Source: Cohnella abietis
GTDB lineage: Bacteria; Bacillota; Bacilli; Paenibacillales; Paenibacillaceae
DNA length: 64,000 nucleotides
Reading direction: 5' to 3'
Assembly: GCF_004295585.1 (NCBI RefSeq)
Contig: NZ_AP019400.1
Span: 2,323,501-2,387,500 of the forward strand
This document shows positions 55,178 through 64,000 of the stretch, piece by piece (position 1 is the stretch's first letter; every line of letters begins with the position of its first letter). The notes under the pieces are model-generated. The model had not been told where the DNA came from. It did no database searches and worked only from the letters and a program-made list of their open reading frames with translations. The position numbers and the translations under genes were made by a program.

Positions 55178-56827
55178 TTGAAGAAGCTCCTCAGGTCAGG
55201 GTTCGTCGTTATTATGTTCATCGCGTTGTCCACGACCTTATTCGCATGTGATCGTTCCCAACCGGCGGAGGAGGTTACGAAGCCGATTCCAATTAGCATT
55301 TTCGCACAGCAGGAAGCGACTTACGATCTAAAGACGAATGAATTTTCCCGTTTGGTCGAAAAGAAGTTCGGCATCGCGTTCGACTGGAAGACGGTTCCTT
55401 ACGAGGGAGCCAAGGAGAAAAGACAAATTTCGTTAGCGAGCGGCAACTATCTCGATGCCTATCTGCTTACGAGCTATATCGACCAATTCTCGCAAGCGGA
55501 CGTCATCCGGTACGGGAAGCAAGGGATCTTCTATCCGCTCAACGATTTGATCGACCGCTATGCTCCGCATATTAAGGAAGCGTTCGCCAACGATCCCGGA
55601 CTTAAGGCGCTCAACACGGCGCCAGACGGTAATATTTACGGCCTCGCCGCGTTTAGCGATTGTTTTCATTGCTCTTATCCGAACAAGCTATGGCTGAATT
55701 CCAAGTGGCTAAAGAAGCTGAAATTGAGCATGCCGCAAACGACGGAACAGCTGCGAACCGTTCTTCGCGCCTTCAAGAACGGCGATCCGAACGGGAACGG
55801 TCTCTCCGATGAGATCCCGCTAAGCGGCTCGACTGAAGATTTCGGCGTCCGTATTTTGCCTTATCTCATGAATGGTTTTGTCTACGACGACGATCGGACC
55901 TATTTATCGGTGAAGGATGGCAAAGTAGGTCTAGTCGCCGATAGTCAAGAGTGGAAAGAAGGGCTTGCTTACGTCAAGTCCTTATACGCAGAAGGTTTGA
56001 TTGATCCGGGGGCGTTTACGCAAAGCGCGGATGCTTTTAAGCAGCTTGGCGAGAATGAAGGCGCGCAAATTCTCGGGGCGGGCACGGCGATGCATCCCGA
56101 TATATTCGTGGATACAGGACCGGACAACCGAAGAGGTAGCGATTACGATCCGGTGCCTCCTTTGCAAGGCCCGTATGCCTCCTACTCGGTATTTTATGAA
56201 GCCGGTACGAAGCCCGGAGCGAAGTTTGTTATTACGGACAAAGCAAGTCCCGAAGCGCGCATCGCTCTAATCCGCATGGTGGATTATCTTTATACGCCGA
56301 TTGGGCAAGCCAACGCCGAAGTCGGCAAAGAAGGCATTGATTGGCGAAAGCCCGTCAAAGGAGAAAAGGCGCTTGGCCCGGGAAGCGTGGCGGAATTCAC
56401 GAGAATTCCGGTCAAGGAAGGCGAGCCTGCACGTAACTCGGGTTGGGGAGGGATGGGGCACTTCTATATGCCTAAAGCTTATCGAGATAGCTGGGTTCAG
56501 GACATGAATATTTACTCGCCGGACGGTTACGAACGGAGATTGTACGAGGCAACTAAGTTATACGAAGGGCATGAACCGACCGAGCTATATCCGACATGGC
56601 AAGTCTGGATAGAGCCCGGGGTTGCGGACGAGGTGAGTATACTGCAGGCGAACGTCAAAAATGAAATTGACCAGAGCGCATTGCAGTTTATTACGGGAGA
56701 GAAGGACTTGAATAAAGATTGGGGAGATTACGTCCAACGATTGCAAACGCTCGGAACCGACCGTTACGTCAAAATTATGCAGCAGGCCTACGATACCTGG
56801 TCGCGCGAGAACAAACCAATAAAATGA
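55178..56827 (+). CDS. LplA-type ABC substrate-binding lipoprotein, first copy
   Basis: 549 aa from TTG 55178, exactly 7 bases behind AAAGGAGG; the GTG at 55160 overlaps that site. Lipobox LFAC (Cys near residue 24). Large family 1 binding protein of the LplA type; RQISLASGNYLDAYLL and GLYGLAAFSDC-like segments (NIYGLAAFSDCFHCSYPNK) recur in the paralogue at 59115, clearly homologous along its length. A terminator separates it from the permeases, so it belongs with the sensor-regulator and may serve as its co-sensor (inference). Confidence 0.9.
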   Translation: MKKLLRSGFVVIMFIALSTTLFACDRSQPAEEVTKPIPISIFAQQEATYDLKTNEFSRLVEKKFGIAFDWKTVPYEGAKEKRQISLASGNYLDAYLLTSYIDQFSQADVIRYGKQGIFYPLNDLIDRYAPHIKEAFANDPGLKALNTAPDGNIYGLAAFSDCFHCSYPNKLWLNSKWLKKLKLSMPQTTEQLRTVLRAFKNGDPNGNGLSDEIPLSGSTEDFGVRILPYLMNGFVYDDDRTYLSVKDGKVGLVADSQEWKEGLAYVKSLYAEGLIDPGAFTQSADAFKQLGENEGAQILGAGTAMHPDIFVDTGPDNRRGSDYDPVPPLQGPYASYSVFYEAGTKPGAKFVITDKASPEARIALIRMVDYLYTPIGQANAEVGKEGIDWRKPVKGEKALGPGSVAEFTRIPVKEGEPARNSGWGGMGHFYMPKAYRDSWVQDMNIYSPDGYERRLYEATKLYEGHEPTELYPTWQVWIEPGVADEVSILQANVKNEIDQSALQFITGEKDLNKDWGDYVQRLQTLGTDRYVKIMQQAYDTWSRENKPIK

Positions 56828-56831
56828 CCCG

Positions 56832-56866
56832 AACCGATCGCGAGCTTTCCGCGGTCGGTTTTTTTC
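56832..56866 (+). terminator. Intrinsic terminator after the first binding-protein gene
   Basis: AACCGATCGCG / CGCGGTCGGTT stem (one mismatch) over a 6-base loop, followed by seven T. Confidence 0.85.
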
Positions 56867-57063
56867 TATTTTTCCGCCCCCAAATAAGAGCGTTTTCACC
56901 AATCGAAAGCCCATCTGAGTATAGTCATGTCAACGTACCCTCATATCGCGGAAAAATGTCCTCCGGAAGTAGAAATGTCCCCCGTAAATCGGGGATTCTG
57001 TACGCTAAAAGACGCAATTGTACCTACCTCAGAGACCGGAAAATCACCTATGATCGGTCATAT

Positions 57064-57077
57064 AGAAAGCGCTGTCA
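57064..57077 (+). promoter_or_regulatory. cre-like site (CcpA) before the permease genes
   Basis: AGAAAGCGCTGTCA matches TGWAANCGNTNWCA at all positions but the first. It lies 36 bases before the permease ATG at 57113. The 230 bases between the preceding terminator and this site show no other clear element. Confidence 0.6.
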
Positions 57078-57112
57078 TTCATCAAGGCACGTTTCAAAAG
57101 GGGGGGATCGAT

Positions 57113-58036
57113 ATGGAAGCTACAGGCAAACGTCTTAGTACAAGAAAGAGTATCGCAAGGCATTGGCAATTGTATCTCGTCATCGCACCGCCGCTGTTGT
57201 TCTTCTTAATTTTCAAATATTACCCGATGCTCAACGCAGTGCTAGCCTTCAAAGATTATTACGTTACGAAGGGGATTTGGGGTAGTCCGTGGGTCGGATT
57301 CAAGAACTTTGAATTGTTCTTCGAAAATCCGATGTTCTGGTCGCTCGTGAAAAATACGCTTCTAATTAGCTTTTACTTGCTGCTCGCAGGATTCCCGATA
57401 CCGATATTGTTGGCCCTCATGCTGAACGAGGTACGCAATCGCAAGTTCAAGAGATTCATGCAGCTTGTGACCTTCGCGCCGTATTTTATATCCACAGTCG
57501 TCATGGTATCGATCATTATGCTGTTCTTAGCTCCGCGACTTGGTTTCGTTAATGTATTCATGAACCATTTGGGCATGGATTCGATCAACTTTCTCGGCAA
57601 GCCGGGCATGTTCTCTTCTATTTACGTGTGGTCCGATATTTGGCAAACGGCTGGCTACTCCGCGGTCATCTATCTAGCGGCGTTATCGGCGGTTGATCCG
57701 ACGCTGTACGAAGCAGCTAAAGTCGATGGGGCGTCCCGTTTCCAGAAAATATGGAACGTCGATCTGCCGGGGATTTTGCCAACGATTACGATTATTTTGA
57801 TTCTGAACGTGGGCAGCGTCATGGCGATCGGATTCGAGAAAATCTATTTGCTACAGAACAACCTCAACATCGCGAATTCGGAGATCATCGCCACATATGT
57901 GTATCGGGTCGGATTGTTGAATGCCAACTATAGCTTTGCGACGGCGGTTGGACTGTTCAATTCCGTCATCAATCTCGTTCTATTATTCTCGATTAATGCT
58001 TTGGCACGACGGTTCTCCAAATCCAGCATCTGGTGA
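57113..58036 (+). CDS. LplB-type sugar ABC transporter permease
   Basis: 307 aa from ATG 57113, preceded by GGGGGG at suitable spacing; the frame open from 56927 spans the cre-like site. Six TM helices and EAA loop YEAAKVDGASRFQKIWNVDLP. N-terminal segment WQLYLVIAPPLLFFLIFKYYPM is typical of the LplB/YtrB-like polysaccharide transporter branch. Followed 15 bases later by the LplC-type permease. Confidence 0.92.
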   Translation: MEATGKRLSTRKSIARHWQLYLVIAPPLLFFLIFKYYPMLNAVLAFKDYYVTKGIWGSPWVGFKNFELFFENPMFWSLVKNTLLISFYLLLAGFPIPILLALMLNEVRNRKFKRFMQLVTFAPYFISTVVMVSIIMLFLAPRLGFVNVFMNHLGMDSINFLGKPGMFSSIYVWSDIWQTAGYSAVIYLAALSAVDPTLYEAAKVDGASRFQKIWNVDLPGILPTITIILILNVGSVMAIGFEKIYLLQNNLNIANSEIIATYVYRVGLLNANYSFATAVGLFNSVINLVLLFSINALARRFSKSSIW

Positions 58037-58051
58037 CGAAGAGGTGATCGC

Positions 58052-58951
58052 ATGACAACTGTAACTCACAAAATCAAAGAATCATCGGGCGATAGAACGT
58101 TCATGATCGTCGTGTACGCGATCTTGGCCGTCGTGCTGATCGTCGTGCTCTACCCGCTGATCTATATTCTCAGTAGCTCATTTAGCAGTCCGTCCGCCGT
58201 ATCGGCGGGTCGGGTATGGTTATGGCCCGTTGATTTCTCGTTGAGGGGCTATGAAACGTTGTTCAAAAATCCGCAAGTGCTGACGGGGTACGGAAACTCC
58301 TTGTTCTATACGGCGTCAGGCACGATCATTAGCGTCACACTTACCGTGATGATGGCTTATCCGCTGTCGCGTAGATCGTTTTTCGGTCGTAATGCGATCA
58401 TGATGATCGTTACGTTCACGATGCTGTTCAGCGGTGGACTCATTCCGACGTATATGGTCGTCAGGGAGCTTGGCATGATTGATACGCGTTGGGCGCTGAT
58501 CATTCCGAACGCGGTCTGGGTATGGCAAGTCATTATTGCAAGATCATTCTTCCAATCCTCCATTCCTGACGAGCTCGTGGAAGCGAGCGAGATCGACGGA
58601 TGCAGCGATTTGCGTTTTATGGGAAGCGTCGTCATTCCGTTGTCCAAACCAATCATCGCCGTACTCGTCCTCATGTATGCCGTCGGGCAATGGAACGCCT
58701 ATTTCGACGCGTTGATCTATCTGAAGACCGCGGATAAGTATCCTTTGCAGCTCATTCTGCGCAGCATCATTATCCAGAATAACAGCGGCAATTCGGTGAT
58801 GGACGCGATGAAGCAGGTCGAGAGGCAGCAGCTGTCGGAATTGCTGAAGTATTCACTAATCGTCGTGGCTACGCTACCGGTGTTGATCATTTATCCGTTC
58901 GTGCAGCGCCATTTCGTGCAAGGCATGCTCGTCGGTTCGGTGAAGGGTTAG
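58052..58951 (+). CDS. LplC-type carbohydrate ABC transporter permease
   Basis: 299 aa. Six TM helices; EAA loop VEASEIDGCSDLRFMGSVVIP, final residues RHFVQGMLVGSVKG typical of LplC. GAGGTGA precedes the ATG. Forms the transport channel with the upstream permease; ATPase must come from elsewhere in the genome. Confidence 0.92.
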   Translation: MTTVTHKIKESSGDRTFMIVVYAILAVVLIVVLYPLIYILSSSFSSPSAVSAGRVWLWPVDFSLRGYETLFKNPQVLTGYGNSLFYTASGTIISVTLTVMMAYPLSRRSFFGRNAIMMIVTFTMLFSGGLIPTYMVVRELGMIDTRWALIIPNAVWVWQVIIARSFFQSSIPDELVEASEIDGCSDLRFMGSVVIPLSKPIIAVLVLMYAVGQWNAYFDALIYLKTADKYPLQLILRSIIIQNNSGNSVMDAMKQVERQQLSELLKYSLIVVATLPVLIIYPFVQRHFVQGMLVGSVKG

Positions 58952-59114
58952 TCAGCATCAAGAGGAACAATTGCAGCAGCAAGCTCAACAATCGCAATTA
59001 TTCTCATTGGAAGGGGTGATCGTCATGTAGCGCGCCGTCGGCAACTCCTGTTTACGCGGAACGCTTTAACGCATTAACCTATCCGATTATAAGAAAAGGG
59101 AGCGAAAAAAAGCA

Positions 59115-60803
59115 ATGAAAAAGAGAATCGTAAGTCTGTTAGCGCTTGTCTTAATTGCGAGCATGGTCCTGGCAGCCTGCTCCAAAAACAACAACGATGG
59201 TGGTAAGTCTTCCTCATCCGCGCCGTCGGATTCCGGTTCATCCGCCGTATCCGAGCAGCCTTCCGGCCCGGTCAAGATAAAGATGTTCGCCGTTCAAGAG
59301 CCGAATATCGATCTGGCGACGAACAAATTCACCAAGTTCGCAGAAGAGAAGTTCAATATTAAATTTACTTTCGAAGCAGTTCCTTCGGACGGGGCGAAGG
59401 AGAAACGCCAAATCTCGCTCGCGAGCGGAGATTATCCGGATGCTTATATGTTAACAGCTTACGTCGACCAATTTTCTCAGGCTGATCTGTTGAAATATGG
59501 TAAACAAGGTGTACTTATCCCGTTGAATGACCTGATTAAAGAGTACGCCCCGAACATCCAGGCGGCGCTGGATAGCAACGCGGATCTGAAAGCGTTCAGC
59601 GTAGCTCCGGATGGCAATATTTACGGATTGCCTGCTTACACGCAATGCTTCCATTGCTCTTATCCGAACAAAATGTGGATCAACACGAAGTGGCTCGATA
59701 ACCTGAAGCTGGAAATGCCGAAAACGACTGAAGATTTCAAGAAGGTTTTGGAAGCGTTTAAGAACGGCGATCCGAACCAAAACGGCGCGAAAGACGAAGT
59801 GCCTTTGAGCGGCTCCACGGAAGATTTCGGCGTTCGAGTTGTGCCGTTCCTAATGAACGCTTTCGTCTACGACGACGATCGCAATCATCTGCTTTTGCAG
59901 GACGGCAAAGTCGGTTCCGCGGCAACGACTGAGGCATGGAAACAAGGCTTGACGTATATCAAATCCCTTTACGACGAAGGTTTGATCGATCCGGGCGCGT
60001 TCACGCAAAATGCTGAAGCGTTCAAGAAAATCGGGGAAAACGGCGACGCGCAAATTCTCGGCGCTGGAGCGGGCATGCATCCGGCGATCTTCGTCAACAT
60101 CGACGTTGGCAACAAAAACTCGAAGGACTATAACCCGGTAACGCCTTTGATTGGCCCGAGCGGACAGTCGCTCGCTACTCACGATGGCGGTGGGGTATCT
60201 CCTGGTGCGAAATTTGCGCTTACGAACAAAGCAAGCAAGGAAGCTCAGATTTCCATGATCAGGTTGGTTGATTATATGTTCACTACGGAGGGTCAGACGA
60301 ACGCGGCTTCCGGCTTGGAAGGCATCGACTGGAGGAAGCCGAAGGACGGGGAAGTTGCACTCGGAGAAGGCGTAACGCCGCAAGTGGCAACGATACCTGC
60401 AGTCGAAGGAGAGGCTCCGCGTAACGCTGGTTGGAGCGGCATGGGACATTTCTACATGCCTAAGGAATACCGCGATAGCTTCGTGCAAGGCACGGACATC
60501 TACGAATCTGCCAACTACGAGCGTCGTCTATACCAAGCGACATTGCTCTACCAAGGGCACGAGCCGAAAGAATTGTTCCCGCTGTGGGCGATCTGGCTCG
60601 ATCCGGCTGACGTCGACGAAGCAAGTATACTGCAGACTAACATCCGCACGTTTATCGATGAGAATGCTCTACAATTCATTACCGGCCACAAAAAACTCGA
60701 CAAGGATTGGGACGGTTACATCAAAGGCTTAAGCGATTTGAAGCTTGGCCGTTACCTGGAAATTCTGCAAAAGGCGTATGACGGATCTACCTTCAAAAAA
60801 TAA
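59115..60803 (+). CDS. LplA-type ABC substrate-binding lipoprotein, second copy
   Basis: 562 aa. Lipobox LAAC (Cys near residue 22), Ser/Gly-rich tether (about 25-50), then the binding domain. Very similar to the protein at 55178 through most of its length (shared GAKEKRQISLASG, IDPGAFTQ, AGMGHFYMPK-like blocks). It lies with the permeases, 163 bases downstream, ending in a strong terminator, so it is the more likely transport partner. AAGGGAGCG precedes the ATG. Confidence 0.92.
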   Translation: MKKRIVSLLALVLIASMVLAACSKNNNDGGKSSSSAPSDSGSSAVSEQPSGPVKIKMFAVQEPNIDLATNKFTKFAEEKFNIKFTFEAVPSDGAKEKRQISLASGDYPDAYMLTAYVDQFSQADLLKYGKQGVLIPLNDLIKEYAPNIQAALDSNADLKAFSVAPDGNIYGLPAYTQCFHCSYPNKMWINTKWLDNLKLEMPKTTEDFKKVLEAFKNGDPNQNGAKDEVPLSGSTEDFGVRVVPFLMNAFVYDDDRNHLLLQDGKVGSAATTEAWKQGLTYIKSLYDEGLIDPGAFTQNAEAFKKIGENGDAQILGAGAGMHPAIFVNIDVGNKNSKDYNPVTPLIGPSGQSLATHDGGGVSPGAKFALTNKASKEAQISMIRLVDYMFTTEGQTNAASGLEGIDWRKPKDGEVALGEGVTPQVATIPAVEGEAPRNAGWSGMGHFYMPKEYRDSFVQGTDIYESANYERRLYQATLLYQGHEPKELFPLWAIWLDPADVDEASILQTNIRTFIDENALQFITGHKKLDKDWDGYIKGLSDLKLGRYLEILQKAYDGSTFKK

Positions 60804-60816
60804 GGATCGGCACTAG

Positions 60817-60858
60817 AACCAGGCGCTTTATCGGAGCATAAAGCGCCTGGTTTTTATC
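60817..60858 (+). terminator. Intrinsic terminator of the second binding-protein gene
   Basis: Perfect 15-bp stem AACCAGGCGCTTTAT / ATAAAGCGCCTGGTT over a 6-base loop, then TTT. Confidence 0.92.
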
Positions 60859-60883
60859 TTATTCGATAAGGGAGCTGAATGAT

Positions 60884-63339
60884 GTGATCAGGTTTCGTGC
60901 GTTCGGTAAGGTACGGCTATGGCTCATCGTTATCGCAGTAGTGCTGACGCAGTTCGCAATACCGCAAGCTCAGGGTAATGTCGCCCATGCGGCGAATAAC
61001 GGACTGGGCGCGAAGCCGTATATGGGCTGGAGCAGCTACAGCATGCAAGTGTATTCGAACAGTTCTACATGGATTTCGGCAGCGCAGATTAAGGCGCAGT
61101 CCGACGCGATGCACGCTACTTTACAAGCGTATGGCTATGAATACATCAACATCGACGCTGGTTGGAACGGTGGCATCGACGCTTACGGCAGACCGGTGCC
61201 GAGTACGACGCTCTACCCGAATGGTTTTCAGGAAGTAATCAATTACGTGCACGCTAACGGTCAGAAGATCGGCTTGTACATGATTCCGGGCATCTCACCT
61301 CAAGCGTACAATGCGGACCTCCCGATTTACAACGCCCCCGGTTGCACCATGAAAAACATTGCCGTGCTTCCGCTGAGGACGGCGGACTATTGGAATCTCG
61401 GATATAAGATCGATTTTTCCAACCCTTGCGCGCAGAAATATATCAATTCCATCGCCGATTTATTCGGCGCGTGGGGTATCGACTTTTTGAAGTTTGACAG
61501 TGTTACGCCGGCTCTGGACATAACGACACGACGATCGACTCACGCGGCGACGTGGCCGCCTGGTCGCAGGCACTTGCCCCGCACGGTATCTGGTTTGAGC
61601 TCAGTTGGGCTCTTGACCACAGCTACGTCGATACATGGAAGCAATATGCGAACGGTTGGCGCGTCAATTGGGACGTCGAAGCTTATCAGCCCGGTGTAAA
61701 GCTGACCGAGTGGAACAACATCGCGCGCCTTTTTCCGGACGCCGCGACCTGGTGGCGGGATGCGGGACCGGGAGGCTGGAACGACTTCGACTCACTTAAC
61801 ATTGGCAACGGCGCGATGGACGGGCTGACGCAGGACGAGCGGCGTACGGCGATGACGTTGTGGGCAATGTCTTCTGCTCAACTGTACACGGGTAATGACT
61901 TGACTAACTTGGACAGCTTCGGCATCGGTCTACTCACGAACGAGGAGGTTATCGCCGTTAACCAGGCGGGACGACCTGCGCATCCGGTATCGACCGCTTC
62001 CAATCAGCAGGCATGGTACGCCAATAACGGGGATGGCACATACACGGTGGCGCTTGTTAACCTTGGTAGCTCTGCCGCGAACGTTACCGTGAACTGGAGT
62101 GATATCGGCTTGAACGGCGCCGCGACTGTCCGCGATTTATGGACGCATACGGATCTGGGCACATTCAATACCGGATATACCTCGACCAGTCTGCCTTCGC
62201 ATGCTTCTCGTCTGCTCAAAGTCAGGGCATCGGGCGGTTCGGTGACTGCGAACGACGATGATACAGGTATTAAATATACGGGCAGTTGGCAACGCAGCTA
62301 CAACCGCGGCTTAGGCGACTATTTGGACGACGTTCATTTTACTCAGACGAATAATGACTACTTTGAATATAATTTTAACGGAACAGGCATCGAGCTCATT
62401 ACGGAGAAGGACTCTTCGCAAGGCAACGTCGACATCTACGTTGATAACGTCTTTAAGCAAACGGTGAATACCTATAACGCGACCCGCCAGTCCCAACAGA
62501 CCGTATACGCGATCAGCGGACTATCGAACGGCTCTCATAAGCTGAAAGCGGTGAAGAAATCGGGAACATACATGCTGCTGGACAAATTGCGTTTTAGCGT
62601 GCCATCGGCGATTCTGGTCAACGATACGGACGGGGCAATTACTTATTCGGGGACGTGGATTTACAATGGCAGCTGCGGTTTTGGGGATTACCAGGACGAC
62701 GTGCACTATACGCAGACAAACAATGATTACGCGGAGTATTCTTTTAACGGAACGGGCATCGAACTAGTAACGGAAAAGGATTCTTCGCAAGGAAATATCG
62801 ATATTTACGTAGACAACGTCTTTAAGCAAACGGTCAATACGTACAACGCAACCCGGCAAGCTCAACAGACAGTATATCGGATCTCCGGACTATCGAGTGG
62901 CAGTCATACGATCAAAGCCGTCAAGAAATCGGGAACGTACATGCTGATCGATCAATTCAAAGTACTCAGCAATAAAATCCAGATTAACGATACCGATCCC
63001 GGAATCATCCATTCCGGCGCGTGGTCGCTTAACAGCAATCGCGGATTTGGGGATTACAACAACGATGTGCACTTCACGCAGACGAATAACGACTATTTCC
63101 AATATACGTTCAATGGCACGGGCATCGAGCTCCTGACGGAAAAAGAAGCTGGGCAGGGGGACGTGGATATCTACGTGGACAACGTATTCAAAACGACGGT
63201 TAGCACGTACAACGCGACTCGTCTGATGAACCAAGTCGTCTATCAAATAACGGGTTTGACTCCGGGCAGCCATACGCTCAAAGCCGTGAAGAAAACGGGA
63301 ACTTATATGCTTCTGGATTCGCTTAGAGTAACACCATAA
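60884..63339 (+). pseudogene. GH27 alpha-galactosidase-type gene with one-base frameshift and three C-terminal modules
   Basis: Two frames joined make one protein of about 818 aa. GTG 60884 (GGGAG upstream) starts a secreted protein (signal to about 38) with GH27 motifs GWSSYS, NIDAGW and DFLKFDS (nucleophile Asp). The frame breaks near 61508-61512: CCGGCT needs one more G to read SVTPGSGHNDTT in the downstream frame, which goes on with GIWFELSW, WWRDAGPGGWNDFDSL and then three tandem modules of about 117 residues (GDYxDDVHFTQTNNDYxEYxFNGTGIEL). The unshifted frame stops at 61699. Downstream frame is intact, so the mutation is recent or a sequencing error. Confidence 0.82.
62260..63330 (+). 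repeat. Three tandem module-coding repeats of about 355 bp
   Basis: The C-terminal part of the GH27-type gene consists of three copies beginning near 62260, 62620 and 62980. They are alike at DNA level (for example AATGATTAC and TTTAACGGAAC blocks recur) and encode beta-rich modules with a GTGIEL..EKDSSQGNVDIYVDN core, resembling carbohydrate-binding modules. Repeat-driven recombination could alter the copy number. Confidence 0.8.
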
Positions 63340-63394
63340 TTGAAGACGCAGGCTCTCCACACCATTGGAGGGCCTGCCATTTTGGAGGCTATGC

Positions 63395-64000
63395 ATGAAC
63401 ATCATAGATCGGCTAAGAAAGCATAATTTGCGCTACGACCGTCCGGCTGCTACCTTTTTCGAAGGGGCATTGCTCGGGAACGGCGGCTTAGGCGCCGTCG
63501 TCACGACAAGACCGGACGCGATCGTCATTCATTTCGGACATAACGACGTCTGGGACATCCGGATCGCCGAAAATCATAAGGACGATATCGGTACGTTCGA
63601 AGAAGTATTCGAGAGGTTAAAAGCGATTCCGTCCCATTACGCCTCTCTTGATGAAGACGACTGGTACCGCGAGTACGTGAAGATGGCTTCGGAAAACTAC
63701 GCTTTTCCTTATCCGAGACCGATGCCTTGCGGCACGTTGCTTCTCGGTTTTGATCAACGGACGACAGAGGTGCTCGGTCACGAGCTTCATCTTGAAAATG
63801 GACTGTGTGAGGTTCACTTGCTGACGGAGGGCGTACGTTCGATACTCCAGGTTTTCGTAGATCAGAAATCGGATCGGTTGTGGGTCGCGATGAAGGACGA
63901 GCCTGGCGTTAAGGGGCTCGCTTCGACTCCGATTGAACGGATCAAGCTGATTCCCGACCCGGAGACACCGAAGGATCTGCCGACTTATTCTGCCATCGTG
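63395..64000 (+). CDS. Putative glycosidase, 3' end outside window
   Basis: First 202 codons of a gene running off the right edge. ATG 63395 has TTGGAGG 6 bases upstream. The opening DRPAATFFEGALLGNGGLGAVVTTR resembles the start of the GH95 protein at 50296 (YDRPAEAWTQGLPIGNGSLGAVIS), and FGHNDVWDIRIAE follows. This suggests an N-terminal beta domain of a GH95- or GH65-like glycosidase; the catalytic domain is not in view. No signal peptide, so cytoplasmic. Position after the GH27-type gene places it in the sugar-use island. Confidence 0.75.
   Translation, partial: MNIIDRLRKHNLRYDRPAATFFEGALLGNGGLGAVVTTRPDAIVIHFGHNDVWDIRIAENHKDDIGTFEEVFERLKAIPSHYASLDEDDWYREYVKMASENYAFPYPRPMPCGTLLLGFDQRTTEVLGHELHLENGLCEVHLLTEGVRSILQVFVDQKSDRLWVAMKDEPGVKGLASTPIERIKLIPDPETPKDLPTYSAIV

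Noticed and set aside
57113..58951. Complete ABC importer with its own ATPase
   Set aside because: No Walker A/ABC signature protein is encoded beside either permease pair; a shared ATPase elsewhere is more likely.
58952..59114. cre site before the second binding-protein gene
   Set aside because: The GGAACGCTTTAAC stretch cannot be aligned to the cre consensus without shifting the central CG, so it was not called.

Overview
The window reads as a chromosomal segment of a Gram-positive, spore-forming member of the Paenibacillaceae (Paenibacillus/Cohnella-like). This is an inference from gene content: a YjcZ-type sporulation peptide, B. subtilis-type genes (relQ/yjbM, yhaO-yhaN, ykvI, xpt), LplABC-type sugar transporters, AraC-type regulators with membrane sensor domains, a copper-amine-oxidase-type stalk domain, Big_2 repeat surface protein, strong AGGAGG ribosome binding sites and many intrinsic terminators. 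No rRNA, tRNA, phage, insertion sequence or CRISPR array was found.

Layout. 1-7.6 kb: a CHASE2 adenylate/guanylate cyclase (cut by the left edge), a secreted FecR-domain/coiled-coil protein, an NHL-repeat protein and a YkuD L,D-transpeptidase, all on the + strand: an envelope-sensing or envelope-building group. 7.6-10.3 kb: a small membrane protein, pyrD, the small alarmone synthetase relQ and a DUF309 protein. 10.5-11.7 kb: a non-coding array of 23 imperfect 52-bp units. 11.8-25.8 kb: housekeeping-type genes (RsuA-family pseudouridine synthase, HAD phosphatase, YjcZ peptide, 2-hydroxyacid dehydrogenase, diguanylate cyclase, glycosyltransferase, YhaO/YhaN nuclease-ATPase pair, YkvI, lipoprotein, xpt and small unknown proteins). 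26-30 kb: an MHYT hybrid histidine kinase, a stand-alone receiver and a receiver-HD-GYP protein, probably one phosphorelay/c-di-GMP operon.

30-40 kb: a two-component system divergent from an unusual operon that puts two sugar-type ABC permeases together with an HlyD/MacA-type adaptor, a lipoprotein solute-binding protein and an ECF sigma factor; a 10-repeat Big_2 surface protein follows. Between this and the next gene lies a 180-bp nested inverted repeat. 40-46.6 kb: a second two-component system divergent from an RND efflux transporter, then a YbjQ-family gene; the promoter regions of the transporter and of the YbjQ gene share a roughly 94-bp near-identical element, which points to a regulon. 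47-48.5 kb: a PbfA-like class III aminotransferase, then a second array (11 units of 51 bp).

49-64 kb: a carbohydrate-use island: AraC regulator, GH95 glycosidase, membrane-anchored AraC sensor-regulator, LplA-type binding protein, LplB- and LplC-type permeases, a second paralogous binding protein, a GH27 alpha-galactosidase-type gene broken by a one-base frameshift and carrying three tandem C-terminal modules, and the start of a further putative glycosidase cut by the right edge. Two cre-like sites suggest CcpA control. No transport ATPase is encoded with either ABC cluster, so both probably borrow an MsmX-type shared ATPase.
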